From an uncultured Chloroflexota bacterium (lineage in GTDB: Bacteria > Chloroflexota > UBA4733): a stretch of DNA of 64,000 nucleotides. Of this stretch, positions 41,637 to 50,547 are shown piece by piece. The stretch covers positions 42,404 to 106,403 of the forward strand of contig CALBSQ010000056.1 of the NCBI GenBank assembly GCA_937967325.1, given 5' to 3'. Position 1 is the first letter of the stretch. Every line of letters starts with the position of its first letter. The notes under the pieces were generated by a model that was given only the letters and a program-made list of their open reading frames with translations, did not search any database and was not told where the DNA came from. Both the position numbers and the translations under genes were made by a program.

Positions 41637-42385
41637 CGGCGTCCGTCCTGGGGGTCAGCCGCCGGCACGGTCTCGTGCGGGACAACAGCTTCCCGTGCCA
41701 TCACTCCGATGTCAGGGTAGAGCAGCCATACCGTTCCGGTCGCCAGCGCCGCGCCCGCGAGTTGTGCGAGGATGAAAGCCGGCGCCGATGCCGGGCTGAT
41801 GCCGGCGAACGTGTCGGAGAGCGTGCGGGCGACCGTGACGGCAGGGTTGGCGAAGCTGGTAGAGGAGGTGAACCAGTAGGCGCCGGCGATGTAGGCGGCC
41901 ACCGCGAACGGCGCGGCCGCGCTCCGTTCTGAGCGTGCGACGCCGAAGATCACCAGGATCAGCCCGAAGGTGGCGACGACCTCGCCCAGCCACAGATTGA
42001 CACCCAGTCGCGGCTTCGTCGCTATTTGGACGGCCGGCAGTGCGAACATCAGATTTGCCAGCATCGTGCCCACGACGCCACCGGCAAGTTGAGCGACCAC
42101 ATAGACGGCGGCGACAGCAGCCCCCACACCACCGAAGGTGCGGTCAGCGAGCGTGACGACGGGGTTGAGGTGGGCGCCGGAGACAGGTCCCACGGCGAGG
42201 ATGATGGCAACCAGTCCCGCCGCCGTCGCCAAGCTGTTCTCCAGCAGCTCCAATCCAACGTTGTCCGGACTGAGGCGTTGCGCGGCGATGCCCGACCCGA
42301 CTACGGCGATGAGCAGTAACGCCGTTCCCACGAACTCCGCTACCGCACAGCGGGTGAGCTCCCGGCGTCGCCCCCGCGTCCTCAC
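41630..42385 (-). CDS. Aquaporin-family channel (AqpS-like)
   Basis: 251 residues, six membrane helices, with the two pore motifs NPV (GAHLNPVVTL) and NPA (SFANPAVTVA). GTG 42385 overlaps the stop of the arsC gene. MIP channels beside arsC and arsR, such as Sinorhizobium AqpS, let arsenite leave the cell downhill after arsenate is reduced, and there is no ArsB or Acr3 pump here. That is the likely role, by context. Confidence 0.88.
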   Translation of the reverse strand: MRTRGRRRELTRCAVAEFVGTALLLIAVVGSGIAAQRLSPDNVGLELLENSLATAAGLVAIILAVGPVSGAHLNPVVTLADRTFGGVGAAVAAVYVVAQLAGGVVGTMLANLMFALPAVQIATKPRLGVNLWLGEVVATFGLILVIFGVARSERSAAAPFAVAAYIAGAYWFTSSTSFANPAVTVARTLSDTFAGISPASAPAFILAQLAGAALATGTVWLLYPDIGVMAREAVVPHETVPAADPQDGRRC

Positions 42386-42903
42386 GGCAACTCTGTCGAC
42401 AATGGTCGGACGAACCTATCAATTTGCGCGCAGATGGCATCGCGGACCTGGCGGTAGACCTCGAGTTGTTGCCCCTCAGTGCCCTGCGCCCGGGAGGGAT
42501 CGGGAAACGACCAGTGCAGCCGTCGGGCGGCGCCGGGGAAGAATGGGCAGGCCTCGTTGGCCTGATCGCAGACGGTGATCACATAGTCCCAGGGCTGGCC
42601 AAGGTAACACTCCAGCGTCTTACTCTCCTGACGGGAGATGTCGACGCCAACTTCCACCATGGCTCGGGTGGCAAGAGGGCGCACCGTCGTCGCTTCCGTC
42701 CCAGCGCTGTGGACCTCGAAGCGATCGCCGCCGACGTGCCGTAGCCAGCCTTCGGCCATCTGACTGCGCGCCGAGTTGTGGGTGCAGAGGAACAGGACGC
42801 GTCGGCGCGGTATCGCGCCTACCACTTTCCCCGTCCCGCCGCCAGAACCCGGCCGCCTCTGCATCATCCCCACCGCGTTTTCCGGATCCATCGTGGCCCG
42901 CAC
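42382..42903 (-). CDS. arsC: Arsenate reductase (low-molecular-weight phosphatase type)
   Basis: 173 residues. The P-loop FLCTHNSARSQMAEGWLR carries the nucleophilic Cys and Arg. Redox Cys partners are present in KTLECYLG and VCDQANEACPFFPG, typical of thioredoxin-coupled ArsC. It reduces arsenate to arsenite, which would exit through the co-transcribed aquaporin. GTG 42903 or ATG 42891 could be the start; neither has a strong ribosome site. Divergent from arsR at 42982. Confidence 0.9.
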   Translation of the reverse strand: MRATMDPENAVGMMQRRPGSGGGTGKVVGAIPRRRVLFLCTHNSARSQMAEGWLRHVGGDRFEVHSAGTEATTVRPLATRAMVEVGVDISRQESKTLECYLGQPWDYVITVCDQANEACPFFPGAARRLHWSFPDPSRAQGTEGQQLEVYRQVRDAICAQIDRFVRPLSTELP

Positions 42904-42911
42904 ACCGACGC

Positions 42912-42955
42912 TCAGCTTATATTAGCATTTTTTGATATAGGGAGCCTTGTATACT
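42912..42955. promoter_or_regulatory. arsC/arsR divergent promoter and operator region
   Basis: An AT-rich imperfect dyad, TATATTAGC-attttt-TGATATA, at 42918-42939 stands out from the GC-rich surroundings. TATACT at 42950-42955 is a likely -10 for the rightward arsR gene. An ArsR dimer could cover both promoters. Confidence 0.6.
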
Positions 42956-42981
42956 GATCGCCAGACACGAGGGAAGGAGCT

Positions 42982-43344
42982 ATGCCGCTGCGCGATGTCG
43001 TCACCGACAACTGCATACCCGTGTCGCCGGGCATTCGCCTCAGGCCGCCGCTGACGGCCGCGGCCGCCGCGGACTATGCGCTGCTCGCCAAGGCGCTCGC
43101 GGATGAGACGCGGGTCCAGATCGTGGGACTGCTGGCCGAGCAGGATCAGCCCCTCTGTGTCTGCCACATCGAAAGCGCCTTCGGGCTGACCCAATCGGGC
43201 ATCTCCTACCATCTCAAGGTCTTACGCGATGCCGGTTTGGTGCAGACCCAGCGTCGCGGCACCTGGATCTACTACCAGCTCAATCGGCGACGATTGCAGG
43301 CGATATCGTCATTGATGGAGCTGCAGTCGAGCCGCGGTTTGTGA
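42982..43344 (+). CDS. arsR: ArsR-family repressor (second arsenic unit)
   Basis: 120 residues. Winged helix with LTQSGISYHLKVLRDAGLV and metal site PLCVCHIE (Cys-x-Cys followed by His instead of Asp). ATG 42982 has AAGGAG upstream. It is divergent from arsC-aquaporin and upstream of the selenocysteine methyltransferase gene, from which it is separated by a repeat. Confidence 0.88.
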   Translation: MPLRDVVTDNCIPVSPGIRLRPPLTAAAAADYALLAKALADETRVQIVGLLAEQDQPLCVCHIESAFGLTQSGISYHLKVLRDAGLVQTQRRGTWIYYQLNRRRLQAISSLMELQSSRGL

Positions 43345-43425
43345 TGCGACTACCGGGCGTCGCGCCCGGTGAAGGATGCCGGCGGTAAGCGGAGTTTGAG
43401 TAGGTGCTTGGGCCTTGCCGTCGGC

Positions 43426-43524
43426 GGGTAGGGGCGGGTCCCTGTGCCCGCCCTGGTGTCCGCCCCCACTGAGGCCCCCGCTGGTGCGGTGGGCAGGGCG
43501 GCCACAGAGACCCGCCCCTACCCG
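43426..43524. repeat. GTAGGGGC-type inverted repeat
   Basis: The arm GGGTAGGGGCGGGTCCCTGT onward (43426-43453) and its reverse complement ending CCCGCCCCTACCC (43493-43523) surround a Pro-codon-like C-rich spacer. Same family as 4384-4481 and 45901-45970. It probably terminates arsR transcription. Confidence 0.78.
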
Positions 43525-43602
43525 CGACGCGCCGAAAGTGCCGACTCTTTGATCAATTTCCATAAACAGCCGGGGAAAGTTACCGAGTGGCAATACCCGT
43601 AG

Positions 43603-43626
43603 AGCCGCGGCTGTCGCGGCTATACT
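43603..43626 (+). promoter_or_regulatory. Dyad and -10 box before the mduA-like gene
   Basis: AGCCGCG-gctgt-CGCGGCT (43603-43621) is a perfect dyad that abuts TATACT (43621-43626). The ATG at 43633 is only 7 bases from the -10 box, so the mRNA may be leaderless. Confidence 0.5.
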
Positions 43627-43632
43627 GTGCTC

Positions 43633-44403
43633 ATGACGACCCTGACACAACAGTCCGCACTCGTCCAGCGTCTGGGAACGGAGGCGCTGCGCCGTGAGGT
43701 GCGAGCGCGCTACGACGCGGTCGCCAGCAATCCCACCGCGTCCTACAATTTCCAGGTTGGCCGCGAGTTCGCCCTGGCCCTGGGCTACCCCCAGTCCTTG
43801 CTGGACCGCCTGCCCGCGGCGAGTGTGGAACGGTTCACTGGGGTGGCAACGCCGGTGTTCGCGGCCGCTCTCCAGCCGGGAGAACGCGTGCTCGACCTGG
43901 GCTGCGGAGCCGGCGTGGACACGGCGGTGGCCGCGGAAGCGGTAGGATCGGCTGGACGGGTGTTTGCCTTGGACTTCGCTCCAGCCATGAGTCGTTTCAT
44001 CGCGGAGGCGGTGGCGACGCTGCATCTTGGCCACGTCGCCGTCTGTCAGGCGAGCGCCGAGGACATCCCGTTGCCGGACGCCAGCGTGGACTGCGTGCTG
44101 GTCAACGGCCTCTTCAACCTCGCGCCAGACAAAGGCGCGGTGCTGCGAGAGGCAGCGCGGGTGACGCGACCGGGAGGGCGGATGGTGGCAGCCGAGACGG
44201 TCCTGACGCAGCCGCTGGACGAGGGCGAGCTCGCCTCCCTGGACGATTGGTTCCGCTGAATCGGGGGCGCATTGACGGAAGCGGCGCTTCTGGGAGCGAT
44301 ACAGGACGCGGGATTCGCCAGCGCGCGGCTGCTGGATCGCCGGCGCAATGCGCGGACTGGCCACGCCGCCTCGGCCATCGCCCTCATCGAAGCCCAACGA
44401 TAG
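43633..44403 (+). CDS. mduA: Methyltransferase selenoprotein (MduA-like), Sec at in-frame TGA
   Basis: Class I SAM methyltransferase related to ArsM. The frame from ATG 43633 carries the SAM motif VLDLGCGAGVDTAV and ends in TGA at 44257, yet family-like sequence continues in the same frame to TAG 44403: DDWFR-U-IGGALTEAALLG, then LLDRRRNARTGHA. The UGA (residue 209) aligns with the third arsenic-binding Cys of ArsM (VGCIAGAL in the arsM at 27676), so it most likely encodes selenocysteine. A short stem GAAGC-ggc-GCTTC at 44278-44290 could be a SECIS. The resulting protein is 256 residues. I know methyltransferase selenoproteins named MduA with this motif. SelA/B/C/D are not in this window. Confidence 0.82.
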
Positions 44404-44453
44404 GCGACGGTGATGCGCCCGCGATCCCGACGATCCCCGAACGGGGAGCGGGA

Positions 44454-45857
44454 TTGAGCCACCCGGAACGCCTTGAGCGGCGCCACTTCCTGCGCTCCGC
44501 CGGACAGGCCCTGGGAGTTGTCGGCCTGTCCTTACTGACCGCTTGCACTCCGGGTCAAACCGTGGCATCGAATGCAGCGTCGTCAGCGACCCTTGCGCCG
44601 TCTCCACAGGCGACCGCCGTGGACGATCCCGTCACGCCGACGGCTTCACCCGCTGTTGAGCCCTTACTTCAGCCTACACCGCTGCCGGCAACCACCGTGA
44701 CCGTACTGCCGGCGGCGTCTCCAACCTCCGTCGCCCCAGCCTCATCGACGCCGCGTAGCGCACCCTCCGGTGCGGGCCTACGCGCGCCTGTTCCCCCACC
44801 ACCCGGCAACAGCGCGCAGCCCGACTACCTGCAATGGGCCAAGCCCGGCCCGTACCGTCTGCCCCAGTGGACCGACTTCCGCCTGCAGAGCTTCTCCGCA
44901 TCGCAGGGCGTGGTGTTCGCCTACTTCTTCTACTGGTACCAGTATCGAGTCTACCAGGCGAACGTGCAGGCTCGCGGGGGCGACTACTACTTGCTCCACC
45001 CGACGGACTTCGCGCAAACCGACTTCACCAGGCAGGCCTGGTACGACAAGCAGTTCCGCGACATGCTGGCCGCCGGCATCGACGTGGTGCTGCCCGACTA
45101 CTGGGGCGAGCCGGGGCAGTATAACCAGCGCGTTGCACCCGCTCCGGAGCTGAATCTCTTCAGCACGCAAGGTCTGCCACCCATGATCGCGGCCTTGCAG
45201 GCCCTCGCCGCGCGTGGCGCCCCGCTCCGGATTGGGCTGTTCCTCGATACCACCATCATGAGCGACGAAGACTTCACGACGACACGCGGCAAGCAGATCT
45301 TCTACGCCACCATACGGGACTATTACTCGCGCATCCCGCCCGCGTTCTGGGCGGCTATCGATCGCCAGCCCATCGTCTGGCTCTACGATGCGCAGAAGGT
45401 CGCGGCCTTCGATCAATCCACCTTCGACTACGTTTACGCCCACTTCGCCGCGGACTTCGGCGGCTTGCGTCCGTATATTGTCCGCGAGTGGCAGTGGTAC
45501 GAGTCCAAGAACGCACCGACCAAGCAGATCATCCGCACGGAGGGGTTGTACAGCTGGGGCGCCGCGCCCTCGGGCTTCAACCCCGATCCTCGATTCACGG
45601 TGGCGGAAGTCGGCCCCGGTTTCAACAACGCCCACTTCGGCCGCCAGAACGGGCTGGTGACCGACCGGCGCGGCGGGCAGTATTACGTGGACAACCTGGA
45701 GCGGGCGCTGGCATCCGGTCGGAGGCTGCTCGCCATCGAGACCTGGAACGAGCTCGGCGAGACATCCGGCATCCTGGAGACGGTCGAGTACGGCCGGCAG
45801 TACATCGACCTGACCCGGCGCTACGCCGACCGGTTGAAAGCGCGGTTCCCCGGTTGA
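44454..45857 (+). CDS. Tat-exported lipoprotein with DUF5010-like glycoside hydrolase-type domain
   Basis: 467 residues from TTG 44454 (GGGGAG upstream). A twin-arginine signal (RRHFLRSAGQALGVVGLSLL) ends in the lipobox LLTAC, then a long Thr/Pro/Ala linker. The mature domain (FAYFFYWYQYRVYQ, GIDVVLPDYWGE, IETWNELGETSGI) resembles DUF5010/glycosyl-hydrolase-like barrels with acidic active-site candidates. It probably acts on an extracellular polysaccharide. The start is uncertain. Confidence 0.75.
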   Translation: MSHPERLERRHFLRSAGQALGVVGLSLLTACTPGQTVASNAASSATLAPSPQATAVDDPVTPTASPAVEPLLQPTPLPATTVTVLPAASPTSVAPASSTPRSAPSGAGLRAPVPPPPGNSAQPDYLQWAKPGPYRLPQWTDFRLQSFSASQGVVFAYFFYWYQYRVYQANVQARGGDYYLLHPTDFAQTDFTRQAWYDKQFRDMLAAGIDVVLPDYWGEPGQYNQRVAPAPELNLFSTQGLPPMIAALQALAARGAPLRIGLFLDTTIMSDEDFTTTRGKQIFYATIRDYYSRIPPAFWAAIDRQPIVWLYDAQKVAAFDQSTFDYVYAHFAADFGGLRPYIVREWQWYESKNAPTKQIIRTEGLYSWGAAPSGFNPDPRFTVAEVGPGFNNAHFGRQNGLVTDRRGGQYYVDNLERALASGRRLLAIETWNELGETSGILETVEYGRQYIDLTRRYADRLKARFPG

Positions 45858-45900
45858 TGCGACTGTTGGCCATTCGCGGGCGTCGCGCCAATGGCGAGAT

Positions 45901-45970
45901 CAGGGCGTATGGCGATACGCCCCTGCCAGTGCCGGCTGTGCCAGGTAGGGGCGTATTGCTATACGCCCTG
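45901..45970. repeat. GTAGGGGC-type inverted repeat
   Basis: The arm CAGGGCGTATGGCGATACGC onward (45901-45927) and the facing arm GGTAGGGGCGTATTGCTATA onward (45944-45970) match in about 24 of 27 positions. The arm tips differ from the other two copies, but the GTAGGGGC core is shared. Nothing else is seen in 45858-46117. Confidence 0.75.
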
Positions 45971-46117
45971 TTCACCGCACCAGCCCACTTTCCCGAATCC
46001 CTGACAGCCTTTTATGTGCCGGGAAGGCAGCGCGGCAAGCGACGGCGGGCGGAATAACGGACCCAACACCTCGACGTCGCCGGCACGTCGCGGCGCGCCG
46101 GGCGCCGGAGATCGCGT

Positions 46118-46876
46118 CTAGCCACCCAGCAGCGCTCGCAGGTCGTGGAGGAAGTCGGGGACGGCGAAGTCGGCGTCGAGCGCCACCCGGATCCGCTGCC
46201 GAGGGTCGATCAGGTAGACGATGGCGGTGTGGCCAACCACAATCGGGCCGGGGGTGCTCACCTTCGCGGCGGGCGCACCTGGTACCTCGGCCGCGTCCGA
46301 GCCGACGTAGTAGGACTTCCAGACCGGCTGCAGCTCGGCCAGGCTGCCGAGCAGGTAGTGCCAGTTGGGTACCTGCAACTGGTGCTGGCTGCTGAACTGG
46401 CGCACCGCGTCCGGCGTGTCGTGCTCCGGGTCCACCGTCACGGCGAGCAGGACGACCTTGGAGTTGTCGGCTCCGAGCTGGTGCTGCGCCTGGCCGAGCT
46501 TGGCGGCAATGAGCGGGCAGACGTCGGGACAGTTGACGTACAGGAAGGTCAAGGCGACGACTTTCCCGCGAAGCGCCGAGAGCTGGACCCGCTCCCCATT
46601 CTGGTCCCGGAGGGCGAAGTCCGGCGCGGCTGAAGCGTCCTGGAGCACCGTCCCCACCAACTGGTTGGAGCGCTGATGCAGACCGACGCCCAGAGCAGCG
46701 AGCCCCAACGCCAGGGCGAGCAGGCCGCTCACCAGAGCAACGACGTGGAGGACGGGCAGGTTAGCTGGCAAGCGGTGTGAGTGCGGAGTGTCTGTCGTGC
46801 CATCTCCATCGGTCGGCGCGGAAGGGCCGTGCCGGGACCTGGTCGGTTGGCGCTGCCGTGGTATTGGCGCTGGCAT
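46118..46876 (-). CDS. SCO1/SenC-family copper chaperone
   Basis: 253 residues. One membrane anchor (about 42-66) is followed by a thioredoxin-like domain with CPDVC at 116-120 and the distal His in GHTAIVYLID, the three Cu ligands. SCO proteins insert copper into cytochrome oxidase or act as thiol reductases. ATG 46876 has GGGAGG upstream. A close paralogue is at 56621. It is divergent from a methyltransferase remnant across a strong palindrome. Confidence 0.92.
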   Translation of the reverse strand: MPAPIPRQRQPTRSRHGPSAPTDGDGTTDTPHSHRLPANLPVLHVVALVSGLLALALGLAALGVGLHQRSNQLVGTVLQDASAAPDFALRDQNGERVQLSALRGKVVALTFLYVNCPDVCPLIAAKLGQAQHQLGADNSKVVLLAVTVDPEHDTPDAVRQFSSQHQLQVPNWHYLLGSLAELQPVWKSYYVGSDAAEVPGAPAAKVSTPGPIVVGHTAIVYLIDPRQRIRVALDADFAVPDFLHDLRALLGG

Positions 46877-46997
46877 CGTCACCTCCCTGCTTTGCCGCGC
46901 AATGACCGCCGCCCGCAGGGGCCGAAAGGCCGCGACGACGATTGGTGAGCGTCGGTAAGGCCACACACCATCCGGCCCACCATCACAACCGTACCTG

Positions 46998-47020
46998 TGC
47001 TACTATTGGCGATAGTAGCA
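46998..47020. promoter_or_regulatory. Perfect palindromic operator candidate
   Basis: TGCTACTAT-tggcg-ATAGTAGCA, nine-base arms. It lies between the SCO1 gene and the methyltransferase remnant. A related element (TACTACTgccgatGGTAGGA on the minus strand) precedes the copC-copD gene near 50452-50465. The BlaI/CopY-type repressor at 59435 is one candidate binder. Confidence 0.65.
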
Positions 47021-47034
47021 TGGGAGGAATGTCC

Positions 47035-47394
47035 ATGGGCGTGGGGACAGCGCCGAAAACGACGGGGCACCCCTGGTTCGCGGCGACCTACGACTTCATC
47101 AATCGGTGGAGCGAGCAGCGGCTTATGCCACTGCTGCGCGAGCACATCGCGGGCGAGGCCACCGGGGAGGCGCTCGAGATCGGCGCGGGTACCGGCGCCG
47201 GTTGTCACCTCGATCGCGCCACCGCCGAGAGCGTGACCGCGGCGGGGTTCACCATCATTGAGCTTGAAGAACGAAACCCGATGCCGCTCACGCCGTTCAT
47301 CATCGGCGTAGCGCGGCCCGGGCCGGCAGGCGCCGCGCGGGCCGGCGCTCAGTTGACCGGCGGCGCGATGGTCAACGGCGCGTCGAAGTCGTAG
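47035..47394 (+). pseudogene. SAM methyltransferase with large internal deletion
   Basis: The frame has a methyltransferase N-terminus (WFAATYDFINRWSEQRLMPL, EALEIGAGTGA) joined directly to a C-terminal piece (GCHLDRATAESVTAAGFTII, then ELEERNPMPLTPFIIGVARP). The roughly 80-90 residues between SAM motif I and the last strands are missing. It is in frame, so a 120-residue product is possible, but it lacks most of the fold. It ends inside the copC-copD gene on the other strand. Confidence 0.7.
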
Positions 47395-50375
47395 TAGCGG
47401 TGGTCCATGAAGTGCCCCTGCGCGCGCATCCCGGCCCGATGGACCAGGCCGGTCGAGTCGACCCAGAGCCGGAACCAGATCGGGACCGGCCCGGCCTGCA
47501 TGAAGAAGGCGAGGATCTGGGTGTCGGCGCCCTCCACCCGCGCCGTCCCCACGATCCGCGGCGCGACGTAGCGGTGCTCCCCGGGGGCATCCCACACGTA
47601 GAGCGGGACCTGCAGTGGGCTGCCGGTGGCTTCGACCCGCCAGGGCGCGGCCGGGCCGTCCCTGAGGTAGCTCGTGGCGCCGACGTAGATTACCTGGGAG
47701 CCGCTGCTCCCGACGAACTGCATCCGGTCCGGAGCCTGGTAGGCGTAGGAGGCGCGTTTCGGCGGGTCGTAGGGGTTGAAGACCTCATCCACGCGGTAGG
47801 TGCGGAGGCCGTGCATCCGCGCCAGCATCCGCTGCAGGAGGCCGGCGCCGTCCGGCGCCGGGAGGCTGGGGAGCAGGAAGGTCGCCGTGCCGCCCTGCGT
47901 CCCAACCACATGCACGTCCGCCCGCTCGCCGCCCTGGACATCGAGGCTCACGCTCCGGCAGGTCGGGCCGCAAGCCTGCGTAGCGAGCGAACGACCGTCG
48001 ATCGACAGCTCGACCGGGATGCCCGCGGCCGTCGCCTCGCCATCGAACGGCAGGAGGTAGACCAGGACGTCGTTCCGGCCCGGCAATCCGGGCCGAAGGG
48101 TGACCGCCACCAGGGCGCGGCCGGCGCTGCCACTCAGGGTGAGGTCCCCGGCCTGGGGCAGCGCCGTCGTCGGCACGGGTGGTTCTGGCGCGGTTGCTGA
48201 CGGTGTCGGTGATGGCGTCGGACGCTGCTGCGCCAACTCCACCGGCGAGGTCGCCGGCGAGGGGCGTGCAGTTGCTGAAGCGGTGGGCGTCGTGCCCGGC
48301 GAACCGAGCGGCGACAGTGCCGGCGGCGTGGTCAGGGCGGGCGCAGGCGTCGCGCCGGCTCCGGTGGAGGCGCCATTCCCGCCCGCGTCCAACAGGCCCC
48401 GCTCGCCTACGTTGAAGGCGAAGTGGAGCCGCGTCGCCTGGCCGTCCGGCAGGTGGACGCTGACATCGGCCAGCCATGCGCCGGCCATGCTCAGCTCGGG
48501 GCGGGCCTGATAGGTTCCCACCGGCGAGGCGACCTCTTGCCAGGCCGTCTGTTCGACGTGGGCGTGCTGGGGCATCAGCCACGTGGCCTGGAGCCGCGCT
48601 CCCTGGACGGGCTGACCCGCGCCATCAAGCAGCCGCAGCGTGGCGTCGGCCCCTCCCTGGAGCGGCGGGTCAGGATGGAAGGCCAGCACGCCACGGAGGG
48701 TGGCGGGGACCGGGGTCGCCGGGGCCGGTCCCGGTTGGGGTACCGGTGTCGGCATGAGGGAGACCGTTGCCAGGCTGGCCGTGCTCTCCCGCTGCACCGC
48801 CGCGGCCGACAGTGCCACGCCCGGCGGCCCCGCCGCGAGCATCGCGCTGGCCGCGAGCTCCCGCCGCATCGTCCGCAAGAGCCTCGCACCGGCGGCTCCA
48901 AGCACGGCGAGGTCCGGACGAATGTCCGGCCGGGCGGCTGAGCGGTCCCACGGTCGCCACGCCGGCGAGCGGGTGGCCGCGCCGAGGCGCCCGGTCGCCC
49001 GGCCGGCCAGCGCGGCCAGGGCCCGGCGGTTGGCGGTGCCGAGGAGGATCAGGGCGAGGAAGAGCACGGTCTTGACGACCAGCGCCTGCCCATAGGCGCT
49101 GGTGAGGAGGTCACTCGGCGCTGGCAGGAGCAGTGCCGCCACGTACGCGCCCGTCACGGCGACCGCTGCCACGCTCGGGAGTGCGAGCGCCGAAAAGCGG
49201 GTGATCGCCCCGGCAGCCAGGGCCTGCCGCACCGTGGCGTCCGCCCGTTGCCAGGCCGGCCAGAGCAGCAGCGCGCAGCCGAGCCCGCCCGCCCAGAGGC
49301 CAACGGCGAGCAGGTGGATTGACAGCGCCACTGCACCGAGTGGCCAGGCACGGGCGACGTGCCCCGCGGCGACATGGCTCTCCAGCGCTTGGCTGACCAC
49401 ACCGACGGCGCCCAAGGCGACGATGGCCGCCAGGATCGCCCTTGGTCCACGGCCACCGGGAGCCACACTACCGCGACGTTGCAGCAGTACGCCCGCCAGC
49501 GCCGCCGCGGCTATGCCCAGCAAGACCGCTTCCCGTGCGATCCACATCCGCCCCGACCAGGGCGTGAGCAGCGCGCCGAGCACGTCAGCCGAGATGAGGT
49601 TGCGGAACGGCAAGCCGGTGGCGATCTCGGCCTTAGCGAGCAGTGAGCCGACGGCCGCGGCGGCTCCCACCGCTCCGTAAACGGCCATGAGGAGCAAGAA
49701 CCGGCGCGTCAGCAGCGCGATGCAGGCGGCCGCGACCTCGCCGGCCCGCGCCAGCGCCGGCAAGAGGCAGCAGAGCGCGAACGCCGCGCCGCCGCTGGCA
49801 AGGAACAGGGCGGCGATGGTCAGCCAGCCGGTAACGACGTCGACGATCTCCATGGCGCGGTCCGTGGCTGTGGCCAGGAGCTGGCCCGCGGACGACGCTA
49901 GCGGCGAGGGCACGGCGGCCGCCACGACGGACCCGGTGGTCGGCCCCAGCACCGTGAAGGCGAAGGTTGCTTTGCTGGGGTGGCCGTCGTCGGCCGCGAC
50001 GTTGGTCCAGACGACCGTGTACCGACCTGACGGCAGGGTTTGCAGGCCCACGCTCATGTGCCGGACATCGGCCGGGTCCACTACGGCATCCCCGGTATCG
50101 ACGCGACGTCGGTTGACGTCGGACACCTGGATCGTCGAGACGGTCGGGGTGACGCGCTCGGTGAACCAGACGTCGACCCGCGTCGGCGGAGTCGGCAACA
50201 CGGCGCCGGGTTCGGGGTCGGACCTAACCTGCTCGGCGTGCGCCAAGGCGTGCATCGGGTGCGCCGTGGACCAGAGGACGATGAGCAGGAGAAGCGCACT
50301 CGCCAGAACAGGGACTCGCCAACAGTGCCGTAGGCGATCGCGCCAGCGTACCTCACGGATGCGGCTGGGCAACAC
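47349..50375 (-). CDS. CopC-CopD fusion with extra extracellular domains
   Basis: 1008 residues. After a signal/anchor the CopC domain has the Cu ligands AHAEQVRSDPEPGAVL and DDGHPSKATFAFTV. A CopD region of about eight helices (roughly residues 150-480) follows, then a YtkA-like β domain (QGARLQATWLMPQHAHVEQT), a Pro/Thr/Ser linker, and a C-terminal lipoprotein-like domain (DGPAAPWRVEATGSPLQVPL). TTG 50375 is favoured by GGAGG eight bases upstream. It probably imports or senses copper at the cell surface. Confidence 0.88.
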   Translation of the reverse strand: MLPSRIREVRWRDRLRHCWRVPVLASALLLLIVLWSTAHPMHALAHAEQVRSDPEPGAVLPTPPTRVDVWFTERVTPTVSTIQVSDVNRRRVDTGDAVVDPADVRHMSVGLQTLPSGRYTVVWTNVAADDGHPSKATFAFTVLGPTTGSVVAAAVPSPLASSAGQLLATATDRAMEIVDVVTGWLTIAALFLASGGAAFALCCLLPALARAGEVAAACIALLTRRFLLLMAVYGAVGAAAAVGSLLAKAEIATGLPFRNLISADVLGALLTPWSGRMWIAREAVLLGIAAAALAGVLLQRRGSVAPGGRGPRAILAAIVALGAVGVVSQALESHVAAGHVARAWPLGAVALSIHLLAVGLWAGGLGCALLLWPAWQRADATVRQALAAGAITRFSALALPSVAAVAVTGAYVAALLLPAPSDLLTSAYGQALVVKTVLFLALILLGTANRRALAALAGRATGRLGAATRSPAWRPWDRSAARPDIRPDLAVLGAAGARLLRTMRRELAASAMLAAGPPGVALSAAAVQRESTASLATVSLMPTPVPQPGPAPATPVPATLRGVLAFHPDPPLQGGADATLRLLDGAGQPVQGARLQATWLMPQHAHVEQTAWQEVASPVGTYQARPELSMAGAWLADVSVHLPDGQATRLHFAFNVGERGLLDAGGNGASTGAGATPAPALTTPPALSPLGSPGTTPTASATARPSPATSPVELAQQRPTPSPTPSATAPEPPVPTTALPQAGDLTLSGSAGRALVAVTLRPGLPGRNDVLVYLLPFDGEATAAGIPVELSIDGRSLATQACGPTCRSVSLDVQGGERADVHVVGTQGGTATFLLPSLPAPDGAGLLQRMLARMHGLRTYRVDEVFNPYDPPKRASYAYQAPDRMQFVGSSGSQVIYVGATSYLRDGPAAPWRVEATGSPLQVPLYVWDAPGEHRYVAPRIVGTARVEGADTQILAFFMQAGPVPIWFRLWVDSTGLVHRAGMRAQGHFMDHRYYDFDAPLTIAPPVN

Positions 50376-50447
50376 TCGTCCTCCTCGCTGCCGAGGGCCG
50401 CAAGGGCGCCAGGCCGGCCCTGGGACTGGCCTATCCTCTATCCTACC

Positions 50448-50466
50448 ATCGGCAGTAGTAGACCAG
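50448..50466. promoter_or_regulatory. Imperfect palindromic operator before copC-copD
   Basis: TCCTACCATCGGCAGTAGTA reads on the plus strand; the arms CTAC and GTAG surround ATCGGC. On the minus strand it resembles the operator at 46998-47020. It lies 75-90 bases before the TTG start. 50376-50547 holds no other feature. Confidence 0.5.
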
Positions 50467-50547
50467 GCCGACGCCCACGCGCTCCCTACGCCTCGGCCGG
50501 AGTGTCCGAGAGGTTGCGGCCTTGCGGGGATTCATGACCGGGCCCAG

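Noticed and set aside
43309..44607. Minus-strand frame opposite the selenocysteine methyltransferase
   Set aside because: No recognisable domain; the plus strand has SAM motifs.
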